A stretch of DNA of 42,950 nt from Magnetococcales bacterium DCbin4 (GCA_002753735.1 PEAN01000032.1:1-42950); one strand, 5' to 3'. Shown: positions 31,959 through 41,358, numbered from the stretch's first letter. Made by a program: numbers and translations. The notes: a model not told the origin generated them from the letters alone.

Positions 31959-34856
31959 TCAATCCAGGTTACGAATACGCTCAATCTCTTCGCGGACGAT
32001 CTCCTCCACCAGATCGGGCAACAGCCGCTGCAACATGGAGGCAACCATTTCCCGAACCATTTCCTCCACACGACCGCCATATGATTCCTCCAACGATCCG
32101 GAAGACAGCGGCTGGCCTCCACCCTCCTCCTCTTCGGCCAATCGAGACGCGGGCTCATTCGCCAACCCCACCAGGGATGCCAACCCGGAAACCTCCTGAA
32201 GCCGTGCCTCCCGTGGATCTCCCTTCTCCTCCGGAGCCGCTTCAATCAAAGTGCCACCACCTTCTTCCCCTTCCGCCTCCCCCTGCAACCGATCCGGTGC
32301 CCCCCCGGCATCTTCCAACCCCGATCCTTCTCCAGTTCCAACGACGGAAAGCGACGGCTGTGCCCCCGTAGTCGCCTCCAGGGAAACCTCCTCCTCAAGG
32401 AGACCCGGTTCTTCCCCTTCCTCCAAACCTTCCTCTTCTTCGACCACCTCTTCTTCCAAACCTGCCGCTTCTCCGACCGATTCTTCCTCCTCGGAGTCTT
32501 CCTCTTCCCCGACCGCCTCTTCTCCCTCCAAATCTTCCTCTTCTCCGACCGGTTCTTCCTCCTCGGAGTCTTCCACTTCCCCGGCCACTTCTCCCTCCTC
32601 CAAATCTTCCTCTTCTTCGACCGCCTCTTCTGCCTCCAAACCTTCCTCTTCCCCAGCCACTTCTTCTTCCTCGGAGTCTTCCCCTTCACCAACCGTCACT
32701 TCTTCCTCAGGGTCTTCCCCTTCCCCAACCGCCTCTTCTTCCTCGGTATCTTCCTCTTCCCCGATGGCCTCTTCTTTCACCAAACCTTGCTCTTCTCCGA
32801 TGGCCTCTTCTTCCTCGGAGTCTTCCCCTTCACCAACCGTCACTTCTTCCTCGGTATCTTCCTCTTCCCCGATGGCCTCTTCTTTCACCAAACCTTGCTC
32901 TTCTCCGATGGCCTTTTCTTCCTCGGAGTCTTCCCCTTCCCCGACCGCCTCTTCTTCCTCGGTATCTTCCTCTTCCCCGATGGCCTCTTCTTCCTCGGAA
33001 TCTTCCTCTTCCCCGACCGCCTCTTCTTCCTCGGTATCTTCCTCTTCCCCGATGGCCTCTTCTTCCTCGGTGTCTTCCTCTTCTCCGATGGCCTCTTCTT
33101 CCTCGGAATCTTCCTCTTCCCCGACGGCATCTTCCTCCTCGGAATCTTCCTCTTCCCCGATGGCCTCTTCTTCCTCGGTGTCTTCCTCTTCCCCGATGGC
33201 CTCTTCTTCCTCGGTGTCTTCCTCTTCCCCGATGGCCTCTTCTTCCTCGGCGTCTTCCTCTTCCCCGATGGCCTCTTCTTCCTCGGAATCTTCCTCTTCC
33301 CCGATGGCCTCTTCTTCCTCGGCGTCTTCCTCTTCTCCAATGGCCTCTTCTTCCTCGGAATCTTCCTCTTCCCCGATGGCCTCTTCTTTCACCAAACCTT
33401 GCTCTTCCCCGATGGCCTCTTCTTCCTCGGAATCTTCCTCTTCCCCGACCGCCTCTTCTTCCTCGGAATCTTCCCCTTCCCCGACCGCCTCTTCTTCCTC
33501 GGTGTCTTCCTCTTCCCCGATGGCCTCTTCTTCCTCGGAATCTTCCTCTTCCCCGACCGCCTCTTCTTCCTCGGTGTCTTCCTCTTCCCCAACCGCCTTT
33601 TCTTCCTCGGAGTCTTCCTCTTCTCCGATGGCCTCTTCTTCCTCGGAGTCCTCCCCTTCCCCAACCGCCTCTTCTTCCTCCAAATCTTCCCCTTCCCCAA
33701 CCGCCTCTTCTTCCTCCAGATCTTCCTCTTCTCCGATGGCCTCTTCTTCCTCGGAAATGACCTCTTCCCCGACAAGATCCGATTTCTCAGCCCGTTCTTG
33801 AGCCAAAAGAGACCCACCACCTTCCAATGATTCACTTGCTTCATCCAGGAAAGCAGCATCCTCCTCACTGGCTTCTTCAAGAGAAACAACCTGGTCCATG
33901 ACTTCGTCGAGGAGTCCCTCTTCTTCACCCTCCGCCAATTCTGAAACCAGATCCCCTTCCAGGTCGGAATCCAGATCTTGACTCAATGGGGTATCATTTT
34001 CGTCCTCGGTCAATTCAGGGAGAACCTCTTGCATTCCCTCTTCAGATTCTTCCAGAAGCTGGGTACGTACTTCCTCAGCAGGCTCAGGAATGAAGGTCGC
34101 TCCGTTCTCGACGGAACCCTTCTGGACCGAAGCCGGTCGTCCCGTAACCTCCGCAATATGTTCAAGCGGCAGGGGTAATTCTTCATCCTCAAGCAGATCA
34201 AGGTCTTCTTCTCCATCTGCATCGAGCAACGACGGCACGTCTTCTTCATCATCCAGCAGCGCTAATTCCTCATCCTCCAAAGTACCATCGAGCAACAATG
34301 ATTCTTCATGAGTTGCATCAGGCGACACAGACGCCTCTTCGTCCGGTCCCCCTTCGGACGCCTCCAGCGAAACCGCATCCCCCTCATCTTCCAGGAGATG
34401 CGCTTGCTCTTCATCCCGTGAGGAATTCAGCACGGCAGCGATATTCACCGGCGTCGGGAAATCGATTTCCATACCCGTCAGATCGAGGACATCCTCCTCT
34501 TCCTCGACCACCGCTGGTGGCGCACCTGCGCCGGACGCATCCACGGAAGGGGGAACCACCGCTTCCGGGATGACCGTTTCCGACTTCAAATTTTGAGGGA
34601 GGAACTCCGAGGTGTTCTCTTCGATACCTTCCCCGTCAAGCATGCTTTCCAGGGAATTCAAAACTTCTTCCATGGAGGGTACCGCAGCACCATCGACCGG
34701 AAGCGCCCCGGGGATCAGATCCATTGATTCCGAGGACTTCGGTGTGAGGCTGTCCGCCAGATTCACCTTTTTCAATGAAGTTTTTTTTTGTGAAGGGGCT
34801 TCTGTTTTATTGGCGGCTTTGACCGCTTTGGGTTTTTTGTCCTTGGTACTGGCCAT
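31959..34856 (-). CDS. popZ: PopZ-like pole-organizing protein with giant acidic repeat linker (DUF2497)
   Basis: A 965-residue, extremely acidic protein. Near the N-terminus it has PSMEEVLNSLESMLDGEG (residues 60-77), matching the PopZ/DUF2497 helix EPSMEEILASIRxII. The last 40 residues (926-965) contain RVEEMVREMVASMLQRLLP and DLVEEIVREEIERIRNLD, matching the C-terminal oligomerisation helices. PopZ forms condensates at the cell pole and anchors chromosome-segregation proteins. In Caulobacter PopZ has 177 residues with an acidic, proline-rich linker of under 100. Here the linker is about 850 residues, with about 36 tandem 12-residue units of the type SEEEEAIGEEED (about residues 365-797). 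A basic N-terminal tail (residues 1-35) precedes the first helix. The neighbour is valS, as in other alphaproteobacteria. An acidic repeat protein of another kind, such as a MamJ-like scaffold, is the alternative, but the two end motifs favour PopZ. Confidence 0.75.
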   Translation of the reverse strand: MASTKDKKPKAVKAANKTEAPSQKKTSLKKVNLADSLTPKSSESMDLIPGALPVDGAAVPSMEEVLNSLESMLDGEGIEENTSEFLPQNLKSETVIPEAVVPPSVDASGAGAPPAVVEEEEDVLDLTGMEIDFPTPVNIAAVLNSSRDEEQAHLLEDEGDAVSLEASEGGPDEEASVSPDATHEESLLLDGTLEDEELALLDDEEDVPSLLDADGEEDLDLLEDEELPLPLEHIAEVTGRPASVQKGSVENGATFIPEPAEEVRTQLLEESEEGMQEVLPELTEDENDTPLSQDLDSDLEGDLVSELAEGEEEGLLDEVMDQVVSLEEASEEDAAFLDEASESLEGGGSLLAQERAEKSDLVGEEVISEEEEAIGEEEDLEEEEAVGEGEDLEEEEAVGEGEDSEEEEAIGEEEDSEEEKAVGEEEDTEEEEAVGEEEDSEEEEAIGEEEDTEEEEAVGEGEDSEEEEAVGEEEDSEEEEAIGEEQGLVKEEAIGEEEDSEEEEAIGEEEDAEEEEAIGEEEDSEEEEAIGEEEDAEEEEAIGEEEDTEEEEAIGEEEDTEEEEAIGEEEDSEEEDAVGEEEDSEEEEAIGEEEDTEEEEAIGEEEDTEEEEAVGEEEDSEEEEAIGEEEDTEEEEAVGEGEDSEEEKAIGEEQGLVKEEAIGEEEDTEEEVTVGEGEDSEEEEAIGEEQGLVKEEAIGEEEDTEEEEAVGEGEDPEEEVTVGEGEDSEEEEVAGEEEGLEAEEAVEEEEDLEEGEVAGEVEDSEEEEPVGEEEDLEGEEAVGEEEDSEEEESVGEAAGLEEEVVEEEEGLEEGEEPGLLEEEVSLEATTGAQPSLSVVGTGEGSGLEDAGGAPDRLQGEAEGEEGGGTLIEAAPEEKGDPREARLQEVSGLASLVGLANEPASRLAEEEEGGGQPLSSGSLEESYGGRVEEMVREMVASMLQRLLPDLVEEIVREEIERIRNLD
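32470..33765 (-). repeat. 36-bp tandem repeat array inside the PopZ-like gene
   Basis: About 36 units of 36 bp, each coding 12 residues ([SLTA]EEEEA[IV]GE[EG]ED), run head to tail. The plus strand is almost entirely pyrimidine (CTCTTCTTCCTCGGAATCTT...), so the coding strand is a purine-rich tract over a kilobase long. A rarer variant unit pair (EEQG-LVKEEAIG) occurs three times with the same neighbours, pointing to duplication of multi-unit blocks. Units near both ends are more divergent than those in the middle. Confidence 0.9.
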
Positions 34857-34982
34857 GGTTCCTCTTTTATCCCCCCGTGGGATGATCTCGAATACCCCCC
34901 CTTCAATGGCGCGATCGATGCTTAAGGAAAGGCCAACGAAGGTTTATAATGGTTCCAAGCAGACAATCTGCAACCAAATCGA
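34857..34982. promoter_or_regulatory. Gap between dacA and the PopZ-like gene
   Basis: 126 bases that must carry the start of the PopZ-like transcript on the minus strand, unless it is read through from dacA. A ribosome site AAAGAGGA (34859-34866 as TCCTCTTT on the plus strand) precedes the ATG. No clear terminator for dacA was found. Confidence 0.4.
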
Positions 34983-36125
34983 TTACCAACCAAAATAAAG
35001 CCGAACCGAATCCATCAGGCGACCCACGATCCCCCCGGAGGGAAGTTCCTTGGCGGCGACGACCGGACGGTTCAAAATTTCCTGGCCTTTGAACTTGACG
35101 ATGACCGCACCGATCTTCTGGCCCTTTTCCAGGGGGGCGTACATCGGTTCCTCATACACCATTCCAACTTCCAGGCTGCTTCTTTCCTTTCTGGGAATGG
35201 TCACGACGACCGGGGTTTCCACCGTGGCGTCGATGAAATCCTCCTGCCCCTTCCAAATTCTGAGGCTGCGAATCAACGCCCCGGGTTCATAGATGCGAAC
35301 CGTTTCATACATGCGGTTGCCAAAACGCAAAAGGCGCAGGGCATCCTCTTCACGCACCTTGCTGCCCGTGGAACCGAGGATGACGGCGGACAAACGCTGT
35401 CCTTCCTTTTCGCTGGTGGCAACCAGACAATAACCCGCCTCCCGCGTATGCCCCGTTTTCAACCCGGTGATGGAAGGGTCACGCCAGAGCAGACGGTTAC
35501 GGTTGTATTGTTGGATGCCGCTGAAGGTATACTGTTTTTCCCGGACGAAGTAACTGTACTCCGGAAAACGGTTCATGATGGCACTGGCCAGTTTGAACAG
35601 ATCGCGCGCACTGGTATAATGTTGGGGATCGGGTAGGCCGGTGGGATTGATGAAATGGGAGTTGGACAATCCCAACTCGCGTGCCCTGGCATTCATGAGG
35701 TCGGCGAAACCCGCCTCCGACCCCGCCAGATGTTCCGCCACCACGACACAGGCATCATTTCCGCTTTGTACCGCGATCCCCCGGATCAGGTCATCCACTT
35801 TGATCTCATCGCCGACCTTGACAAAGGTTTTCGAACCCGCCGTACGCCAAGCCCTTTCGCTGACGGGAAGTTTTTGTTCCAGATTCAGATCGCCACGCGC
35901 CAAGGCTTCGTAGATCAGATACAGGGTCATGATTTTGGTCAAGGATGCGGGCGGAACCACCTTGTCCGCATCTTTTTCAAACATGATCACCCCGGTATCC
36001 AGATCGCCGAGGATGGCGGAAGTGGCCCGGATATCAATGGCCGATTTATCGGGATCGACCGCGAAGGCGGTTGAGGAAAGAAAAAAGAACGTCAATAAGA
36101 ACACGAATGATTTCATGATTGGCAC
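34983..36125 (-). CDS. dacA: D-alanyl-D-alanine carboxypeptidase (PBP5/6 type)
   Basis: Periplasmic, membrane-tethered enzyme that removes the terminal D-Ala from peptidoglycan stem peptides. It has a signal peptide (MKSFVFLLTFFFLSSTAFA). The penicillin-binding motifs are all present: SLTK (S61, K64), SGN (121-123) and KTG (223-225). A C-terminal beta domain follows and ends in an amphipathic anchor (GGIVGRLMDSVRLYFGW). The listed start is a GTG at 36125 with GGGGG nine bases upstream; an ATG three codons later (36116) would give the same signal peptide. It lies 149 bases downstream of rlpA, a common alphaproteobacterial pairing. Confidence 0.92.
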   Translation of the reverse strand: MPIMKSFVFLLTFFFLSSTAFAVDPDKSAIDIRATSAILGDLDTGVIMFEKDADKVVPPASLTKIMTLYLIYEALARGDLNLEQKLPVSERAWRTAGSKTFVKVGDEIKVDDLIRGIAVQSGNDACVVVAEHLAGSEAGFADLMNARARELGLSNSHFINPTGLPDPQHYTSARDLFKLASAIMNRFPEYSYFVREKQYTFSGIQQYNRNRLLWRDPSITGLKTGHTREAGYCLVATSEKEGQRLSAVILGSTGSKVREEDALRLLRFGNRMYETVRIYEPGALIRSLRIWKGQEDFIDATVETPVVVTIPRKERSSLEVGMVYEEPMYAPLEKGQKIGAVIVKFKGQEILNRPVVAAKELPSGGIVGRLMDSVRLYFGW

Positions 36126-36274
36126 GACGAAAAACCCCCGGACTCAAGGGTCCCTGTTGATCAAGGTTTTTTCCCTGACCAGACCATTCAGGTCTGATCC
36201 CAAACCAGACAATTTTCGGCGCGTAGACTTCTCACCGGTGATTGAACCGGTGCTGCAAAGGGTCGCGAAACCCA

Positions 36275-37153
36275 TTATTCCGAAACGATCCGGGATTGTT
36301 TCAAACCAAGGTTTGACAGACGGGCCAGCATGACATCGGCACCAAGCGGAGAGGGAAACGGACCCACCAAAACCCTGAAATAACCATCGCCATTTTTGGA
36401 ACCTGTTCGAACATGAGCTTTCCCGGCCGATTGAATCCGGTTCGCAAGACTTGCCGCATTCACGCGCGAACGAAACGCCCCAACCTGAACAAAGAAGGCA
36501 TGCTCTGAATCTCGGCCTTTATTCTGGACCTTTTTGCTTTCGTTATGCAAGTCCTGTTGGCTCTTTTGTTCTGTTTTTAACTGGTTGGCAAGAACGCGCC
36601 GTCTGTTTTGATGATAAGGATGGTCTTCCGGCAGGGGATCGGCGATGCCCAGGGCTTCGATCCGAACCTTGGCGGTACCCTTTTCAAGAAACTGTAATTC
36701 CCGTGCGGCCGATTTGGACAGATCGATGATCCGGTCACCGATGAACGGTCCCCGATCATTGACCCGAATGGTGGTCGAGCGCCCGTTATCAAGGTTGGTG
36801 ACCCGAACCATCATCGGCAGTGGGAGGGTTTTGTGGGCGCCGGTCATGCCATACATGTCGAAGAATTCACCGTTGGCGGTATCTTCGCCATGGAAATTGG
36901 GGCCATACCACGAGGCGATCCCTTCGGCGACAAAGTTTGCCGCATCGTCATTGGACATGGGAAAGTAGGTTCTGCCATTGATGGTATAGGGTTGACCGTT
37001 TTTGACATGGCTGTAAGATTTGGGTTTCTCCGGTGACGGCGGCTTCAATTCCGAAACCTCCTCTCGTGGCAAGCTTTGACACCCCGCAATGGCAACGCAG
37101 AACAAAATCACAATGGACCGGGTCCAACCAAAGGAACATAATTTTTTCATCAC
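36275..37153 (-). CDS. rlpA: Septal ring lytic transglycosylase-type lipoprotein RlpA
   Basis: A 292-residue outer membrane lipoprotein with lipobox VAIAGC (Cys25). The double-psi beta-barrel catalytic domain is clear: GIASWYGPNFHGEDTANGE with the acidic residue, then the DMYGMTGAHKTLPLP block, and TTIRVNDRGPFIGDRIIDLS. A charged linker leads to a C-terminal SPOR domain (AFFVQVGAFRSRVNAASLAN to RVLVGPFPSPLGA), which targets denuded glycan at the septum. RlpA cleaves such glycan in Pseudomonas. It is the first gene of the rlpA-dacA pair. Confidence 0.92.
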   Translation of the reverse strand: MMKKLCSFGWTRSIVILFCVAIAGCQSLPREEVSELKPPSPEKPKSYSHVKNGQPYTINGRTYFPMSNDDAANFVAEGIASWYGPNFHGEDTANGEFFDMYGMTGAHKTLPLPMMVRVTNLDNGRSTTIRVNDRGPFIGDRIIDLSKSAARELQFLEKGTAKVRIEALGIADPLPEDHPYHQNRRRVLANQLKTEQKSQQDLHNESKKVQNKGRDSEHAFFVQVGAFRSRVNAASLANRIQSAGKAHVRTGSKNGDGYFRVLVGPFPSPLGADVMLARLSNLGLKQSRIVSE

Positions 37154-37526
37154 GCAACTCTCTCAAGCATCCGTGCCATGGCAAGAGGCACCATGGCAAA
37201 TCATTGACGCCCGACCCACCGAACACGCCGGACTGATCAGGATTGAGGTGCCGGGGCAGAGGGTTCCCGACAGACATTGGATCTTCCCGCCAAAATTAAA
37301 GCACCTTTGAAAATTATGGCAACCTAATGCAAGATTGAATCCAATTTGTATCGCCTCATCAATTCAACCGGGAATTCTTCTCCCGTGGCAACCCTTGCCA
37401 GCGGCGTGGATCACGTTCATGCTACAGGTGTCTCATGACCTCGAGCATGGCCGTAAGCGTCAATTATTTAACACAGAATCACATTTATTGAAACCATTTT
37501 CCAAAAGATGTTTGGACAAAGCGTGA
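37154..37526. promoter_or_regulatory. Divergent promoter region between rlpA and the ABC exporter
   Basis: About 370 bases between divergent genes. I see no RNA gene and no clear repeat except a short CGGGAATTCTTCTCCCG hairpin near 37369-37385. There is no good ribosome site before the ABC gene at 37527. Confidence 0.4.
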
Positions 37527-39341
37527 ATGTTCCGGGATAACAAAGTTCAGGAATGGCGTCATCGCCTGCGCCATGTGCTGCCGCACATTGGCAATCATGT
37601 CAAAGCCTTTGCCGTTGGCTTCGTGCTGTTGGCGCTGACCAATGCCAGTGCCGCCACCATACCCTATCTGCTCAAGTTGACGACGGAATCGCTCACCACC
37701 CCAACCCGAGGTCCGCACGCCATCGCCCACCTGGTATTGGGACTCATCCTGCTGGCCGTGGTCAACGCCACCGTCCGTGTCCGGGCGCGGACCCATATAT
37801 TCGGGATCGGGCGCACGGTGGAATTTGAAATGCGTCAACGATACCACGCCCACCTGCTGGAACTGGATGCCCCCTTTTTCGACGGTGAAAAAACCGGGGA
37901 TCTGGTCGCCCGGGGCAACAATGACATCACCTCGATCCGCATGTTCATCGGGCCCGGATTCCTTCAGGTTTCCAACACCCTCATGGTTTACGCCATCACC
38001 CTGCCCGTCATGATCGGCCTCGACGCCGCGTTGACGCTGTTGGTTCTCGCCCCCTTTCCGGTGGTATTGGGGGGTGCAAGGGTATTGACGCGCCGCCTGT
38101 ATCGCCTGAGCCGCAGGGTGGCGGATCGTTTTGGTCAATTATCTGGATTCGTTCAGGAATCAATCACCGGATTGAGCGTGATCCGCAATCATGCCCGCGA
38201 CGGGGATTGGTGTCGACGTTTTGCCACCGAGGCGCATCACCTGTACGAGGCCAATGTCGATCATACCCGCCTGCAAAGCCTGTTCGCCCCCTTGACCATG
38301 CTCAGTGGCGGGATCGGAGCGATCCTGCTGTTGACGTTCGGTGGCAGCGAAGTGGCAGCGGGACGTTTGACGATCGGTGATTTCGTAGCCTTTTCGGGAT
38401 ACCTGGCCATCCTCATCTGGCCAACGGTCGGGCTGGGCTGGATCCTCACCGTCATGCAACGGGGATTGGCTTCGCTGGAACGGGTCGGACGGATTCTCGA
38501 CACCCAACCCTTCGTGGCATCGCCTGAGCATTCATCGGCCAACCGGCCCCCCACCCCCCGCTGGCAGGGAGGGATCACGATCAACCATCTGAACTTTTCC
38601 TTCGCCAATGGTCCCAAGGTGCTTGACGATCTGAGCCTGGTCATTCCGCCGGGAGGGTTCATCGGACTCGTTGGACGGGTGGGTTCCGGGAAAAGCGCCC
38701 TGTTGAACACGCTGGCCCGGCTCTATCCGATTCCCGAAGGATGCATCTGGATCGATGGGATGGACCTGGCGACCATGGACGAAACCCTGTTGCGCACCCA
38801 CCTGGCCATGGCGCCCCAGGAAAGTTTTCTGTTCGCCACCACGTTGAGGGAAAACCTGAATCCCGGCAACCGTCAAATTGCCGACGAAGCCCTGTGGGCC
38901 ACCTTGCAGACCGTCGCCATGGAACGCGAAGTTGCGGAATTTCCCCTGGGACTCGACAGTGTGCTCGGAGAACGGGGCATCACCCTGTCGGGAGGCCAGC
39001 GTCAACGGGTAGCGCTGGCCCGGTCCCTGCTGGCCGACCCTGTCATCCTCCTGTTGGACGATGTATTTTCCAGTGTCGATGCCCACACCGAAGAGCAAAT
39101 TCTGAACAACCTCAAGACCATGACCCCAACCCGTACCATCCTCATGGTCTGCCATCGGGTGGCGGCCCTGCATCATGCCGACTGCATCCATCTCATGGAG
39201 GGGGGACGCATCGTGGATTCGGGCAACCATGCCGAACTGATGGCATCGAGTACGCGATATCAAACCTTGCATCAGAGGATGGCACGCAAGGAAGCCCTGC
39301 AATCGATGGCGACCCCCGCCCTGGTGGAGGTCATGCCATGA
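37527..39341 (+). CDS. ABC exporter half-transporter with degenerate ATP site (MdlA/YheI-like)
   Basis: A 604-residue fusion of a six-helix exporter domain (about residues 10-310) and an ATPase. Walker A GRVGSGKSAL is near residue 383, the Q-loop MAPQESFLFA follows, the signature LSGGQRQRVALARS is near 487, and the Walker B end is LLLDD near 512. The usual catalytic Glu after Walker B is Asp, as in the degenerate site of heterodimeric exporters such as TM287/288. This subunit should therefore pair with the next gene, which it overlaps by four bases. The substrate is unknown; related pairs move drugs, lipids or peptides. Confidence 0.85.
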   Translation: MFRDNKVQEWRHRLRHVLPHIGNHVKAFAVGFVLLALTNASAATIPYLLKLTTESLTTPTRGPHAIAHLVLGLILLAVVNATVRVRARTHIFGIGRTVEFEMRQRYHAHLLELDAPFFDGEKTGDLVARGNNDITSIRMFIGPGFLQVSNTLMVYAITLPVMIGLDAALTLLVLAPFPVVLGGARVLTRRLYRLSRRVADRFGQLSGFVQESITGLSVIRNHARDGDWCRRFATEAHHLYEANVDHTRLQSLFAPLTMLSGGIGAILLLTFGGSEVAAGRLTIGDFVAFSGYLAILIWPTVGLGWILTVMQRGLASLERVGRILDTQPFVASPEHSSANRPPTPRWQGGITINHLNFSFANGPKVLDDLSLVIPPGGFIGLVGRVGSGKSALLNTLARLYPIPEGCIWIDGMDLATMDETLLRTHLAMAPQESFLFATTLRENLNPGNRQIADEALWATLQTVAMEREVAEFPLGLDSVLGERGITLSGGQRQRVALARSLLADPVILLLDDVFSSVDAHTEEQILNNLKTMTPTRTILMVCHRVAALHHADCIHLMEGGRIVDSGNHAELMASSTRYQTLHQRMARKEALQSMATPALVEVMP

Positions 39342-41134
39342 CCCCTGCGGTCCACGCCGATACCGAAGAGACCCGTTTTGGCCGGTTTATGGATTGGCGC
39401 CTGTTTGCCCGTTTTTTATCGTATGCCGCCCCCTATCGCCGCTTGATCGTCGCGGCGCTGGCGTTGCTCCCCTTGAGCGCCCTGGTCCAGATGACACAAC
39501 CGTTCCTGATCAAACAGGCGGTCGATCAGCACCTGACCACAGGGGTCATGGAGGGTTTTCCCCTGTTGCTCACCCTGTTCTCCCTGCTGGTCGGGCTGCA
39601 ATTCGTCATCGGCTATATTCAATCCTTCACCAATACCCTTCTTGGACAAAGGGTGGTCCGGGACATCCGCAACCATTTATTTTCGCACCTTGTCGCCATG
39701 GATGCCGGATATTTCAACCGTCAAGCCAGTGGCCGCCTGACCAACCGCGTGGTCAACGACACCGAGGCGGTCAGTCAGATGGTCAGCTCCGGCCTGGTCA
39801 ATCTGGTCAGCGATTTTCTGCTTTTGGTGGGAATCGGCGTTTCCATGACCCTGCTTTCCCCAAGCCTCTCCATGGTCACGTTGCTCGCCATGCCGGTCCT
39901 CATCATCGGTACGGTCCTCATCACCCGCAGGATGCGTCTGATTCAACGCCAGGGGCGGATCCTGCAGGGGCGCATGGCGGGACAGATGACCGAAGAGGTG
40001 GAAGGGGCCGAAGTGTTGCGCCTGTTTCGTTGTCAGCAACATCGCCGACACCTGTTCGAAACGATCAACCGGGAACATTTCAGGACGGTACTCGACAGCA
40101 ATTTCCTGGAGGCGTTCCAGTTCAGTTTCATCGAAGCCGCCTCGACCATCACCATCGCCCTGCTGTTCTGGTACGGAGCGGGGATGGTGGACCAGGGCGA
40201 GACGACCATCGGGACCATTATCGCCTTCATCGACTATATCCGCCGCATCTTTTTCCCGATCCGCGACCTGTCGGGCAAATTCACCACCATGCAGGCGGCG
40301 ATGACCGCCCTGGAACGTATTTTCAACCTGCTGGACACCCAACCCGCCATCCGTGATCAGTCGGTCACCGCACCATTGCCCGTATTCCGCGGGGAGATCC
40401 GGTTTGAAGACTGCGACTTCGGTTATGGTGACGCCCTGGTGTTACAACACATCAATGCCACCATCACCCCGGGTGAGAAAGTGGCCATTGTCGGCCCCAC
40501 GGGGGCGGGGAAGACCAGTCTGGTCAAACTGATCAACCGCATCCACGAACCGACCCGGGGCGAGGTCTTCATCGACGGCCTGCCGGTACGGCAGTATCCT
40601 TTGCGCACGTTGCGGCGGATGGTGGGGATGGTGCAGCAGGAGACCTTTATCTTTTCCGGAACCATTGCCCAGAACATCCATCTCGACGACCCCGCCATCG
40701 GTCCCCGGGAACTCCATGACGCCGCCGTGCAATCGGGGGCCATTACCTTCATCGAACGCCTTCCCATGGGAATGGAAACGGTCTTATCGGAACGGGGTGG
40801 CAATCTTTCCGCAGGTGAACGGCAATTGCTGGGCATCACCCGCATGTTCGCCTTCAACCCCGCCATTCTGGTCATGGACGAAGCGACCAGTTCGGTCGAT
40901 ACCTTGAGCGAACAGATCATTCAAACCGCCCTGAAACGATTGTTGCAACACCGGACCGCCCTGATCATCGCCCACCGGCTCCCGGACATCCGGCATGTGG
41001 ACCGGATCCTGGTCCTGGTCCGGGGGCGGATCGTCGAATCGGGGACCCACGAGACATTGATCGAAAAAAAGGGTGTATATTCCCGGTTATATGCATTGCA
41101 ATTCCGGGAAGAAACCGCCAGCATGATGGACTGA
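39338..41134 (+). CDS. ABC exporter half-transporter with canonical ATP site (MdlB/YheH-like)
   Basis: A 598-residue partner of the gene before it, starting at the ATG overlapping that gene's stop. The frame is open upstream from 38741, but that stretch lies inside the first ABC gene and is not coding. It has six transmembrane helices (about residues 28-320). Walker A is GPTGAGKTSL near 386, Q-loop MVQQETFIFSG, signature LSAGERQLLGITR near 490 (variant of LSGGQ), and Walker B ILVMDE with the catalytic Glu at about 515. The pair therefore forms a heterodimer with one fully active composite site. Confidence 0.87.
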   Translation: MTPAVHADTEETRFGRFMDWRLFARFLSYAAPYRRLIVAALALLPLSALVQMTQPFLIKQAVDQHLTTGVMEGFPLLLTLFSLLVGLQFVIGYIQSFTNTLLGQRVVRDIRNHLFSHLVAMDAGYFNRQASGRLTNRVVNDTEAVSQMVSSGLVNLVSDFLLLVGIGVSMTLLSPSLSMVTLLAMPVLIIGTVLITRRMRLIQRQGRILQGRMAGQMTEEVEGAEVLRLFRCQQHRRHLFETINREHFRTVLDSNFLEAFQFSFIEAASTITIALLFWYGAGMVDQGETTIGTIIAFIDYIRRIFFPIRDLSGKFTTMQAAMTALERIFNLLDTQPAIRDQSVTAPLPVFRGEIRFEDCDFGYGDALVLQHINATITPGEKVAIVGPTGAGKTSLVKLINRIHEPTRGEVFIDGLPVRQYPLRTLRRMVGMVQQETFIFSGTIAQNIHLDDPAIGPRELHDAAVQSGAITFIERLPMGMETVLSERGGNLSAGERQLLGITRMFAFNPAILVMDEATSSVDTLSEQIIQTALKRLLQHRTALIIAHRLPDIRHVDRILVLVRGRIVESGTHETLIEKKGVYSRLYALQFREETASMMD

Positions 41135-41308
41135 AAGATGTTCCCGTGTCCGGATACGATCATGATTCATCGGATGCCCAACGGTACATGTGATGAATAT
41201 GACGCATCTTGAAGGGTCGCCTCCTGATCTCAAGCGTTCAAAAAAGGATGGTGATCCCTGCAAAAAAAGGCGTTAATCCAGGATCACCCAATTCACCCCA
41301 TGAGCCGG

Positions 41309-41358
41309 GTTCGCTTCGGGTATCGACTGGTTACCGGAAAAACTTGCAGAAAAATCTC
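41309..41358 (-). repeat. Conserved 3' flank of rpn genes, copy C
   Basis: Reading on the minus strand after the rpn stop at 41368: GAGATTTTTCTGCAAGTTTT, then TCCGGTAACCAGTCGATACC, then CGAAGCGAAC. This is the same block that follows the rpn genes at 10526 and 42655, with about a dozen changes. Confidence 0.65.

Noticed and set aside
32470-33765. CRISPR array based on the 36-bp period
   Set aside because: Units are contiguous with no spacers and lie inside a coding frame.
32251-33830. Long open frames on the plus strand (Ser-rich 32251-33801; Phe/Leu-rich 32787-33830) opposite the PopZ-like gene
   Set aside because: The 36-bp repeat is a multiple of three and lacks stops in several frames, so antisense frames stay open by construction. 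No ribosome sites or family motifs; the minus frame has the PopZ end motifs.
31959-34856. Magnetosome protein MamJ
   Set aside because: Acid-rich repeats are similar in spirit, but no magnetosome genes are nearby and both termini match PopZ instead.
38741-39337. N-terminal extension of the second ABC gene
   Set aside because: It lies wholly inside the first ABC gene in another frame; the ATG overlapping the first gene's stop starts a normal exporter.
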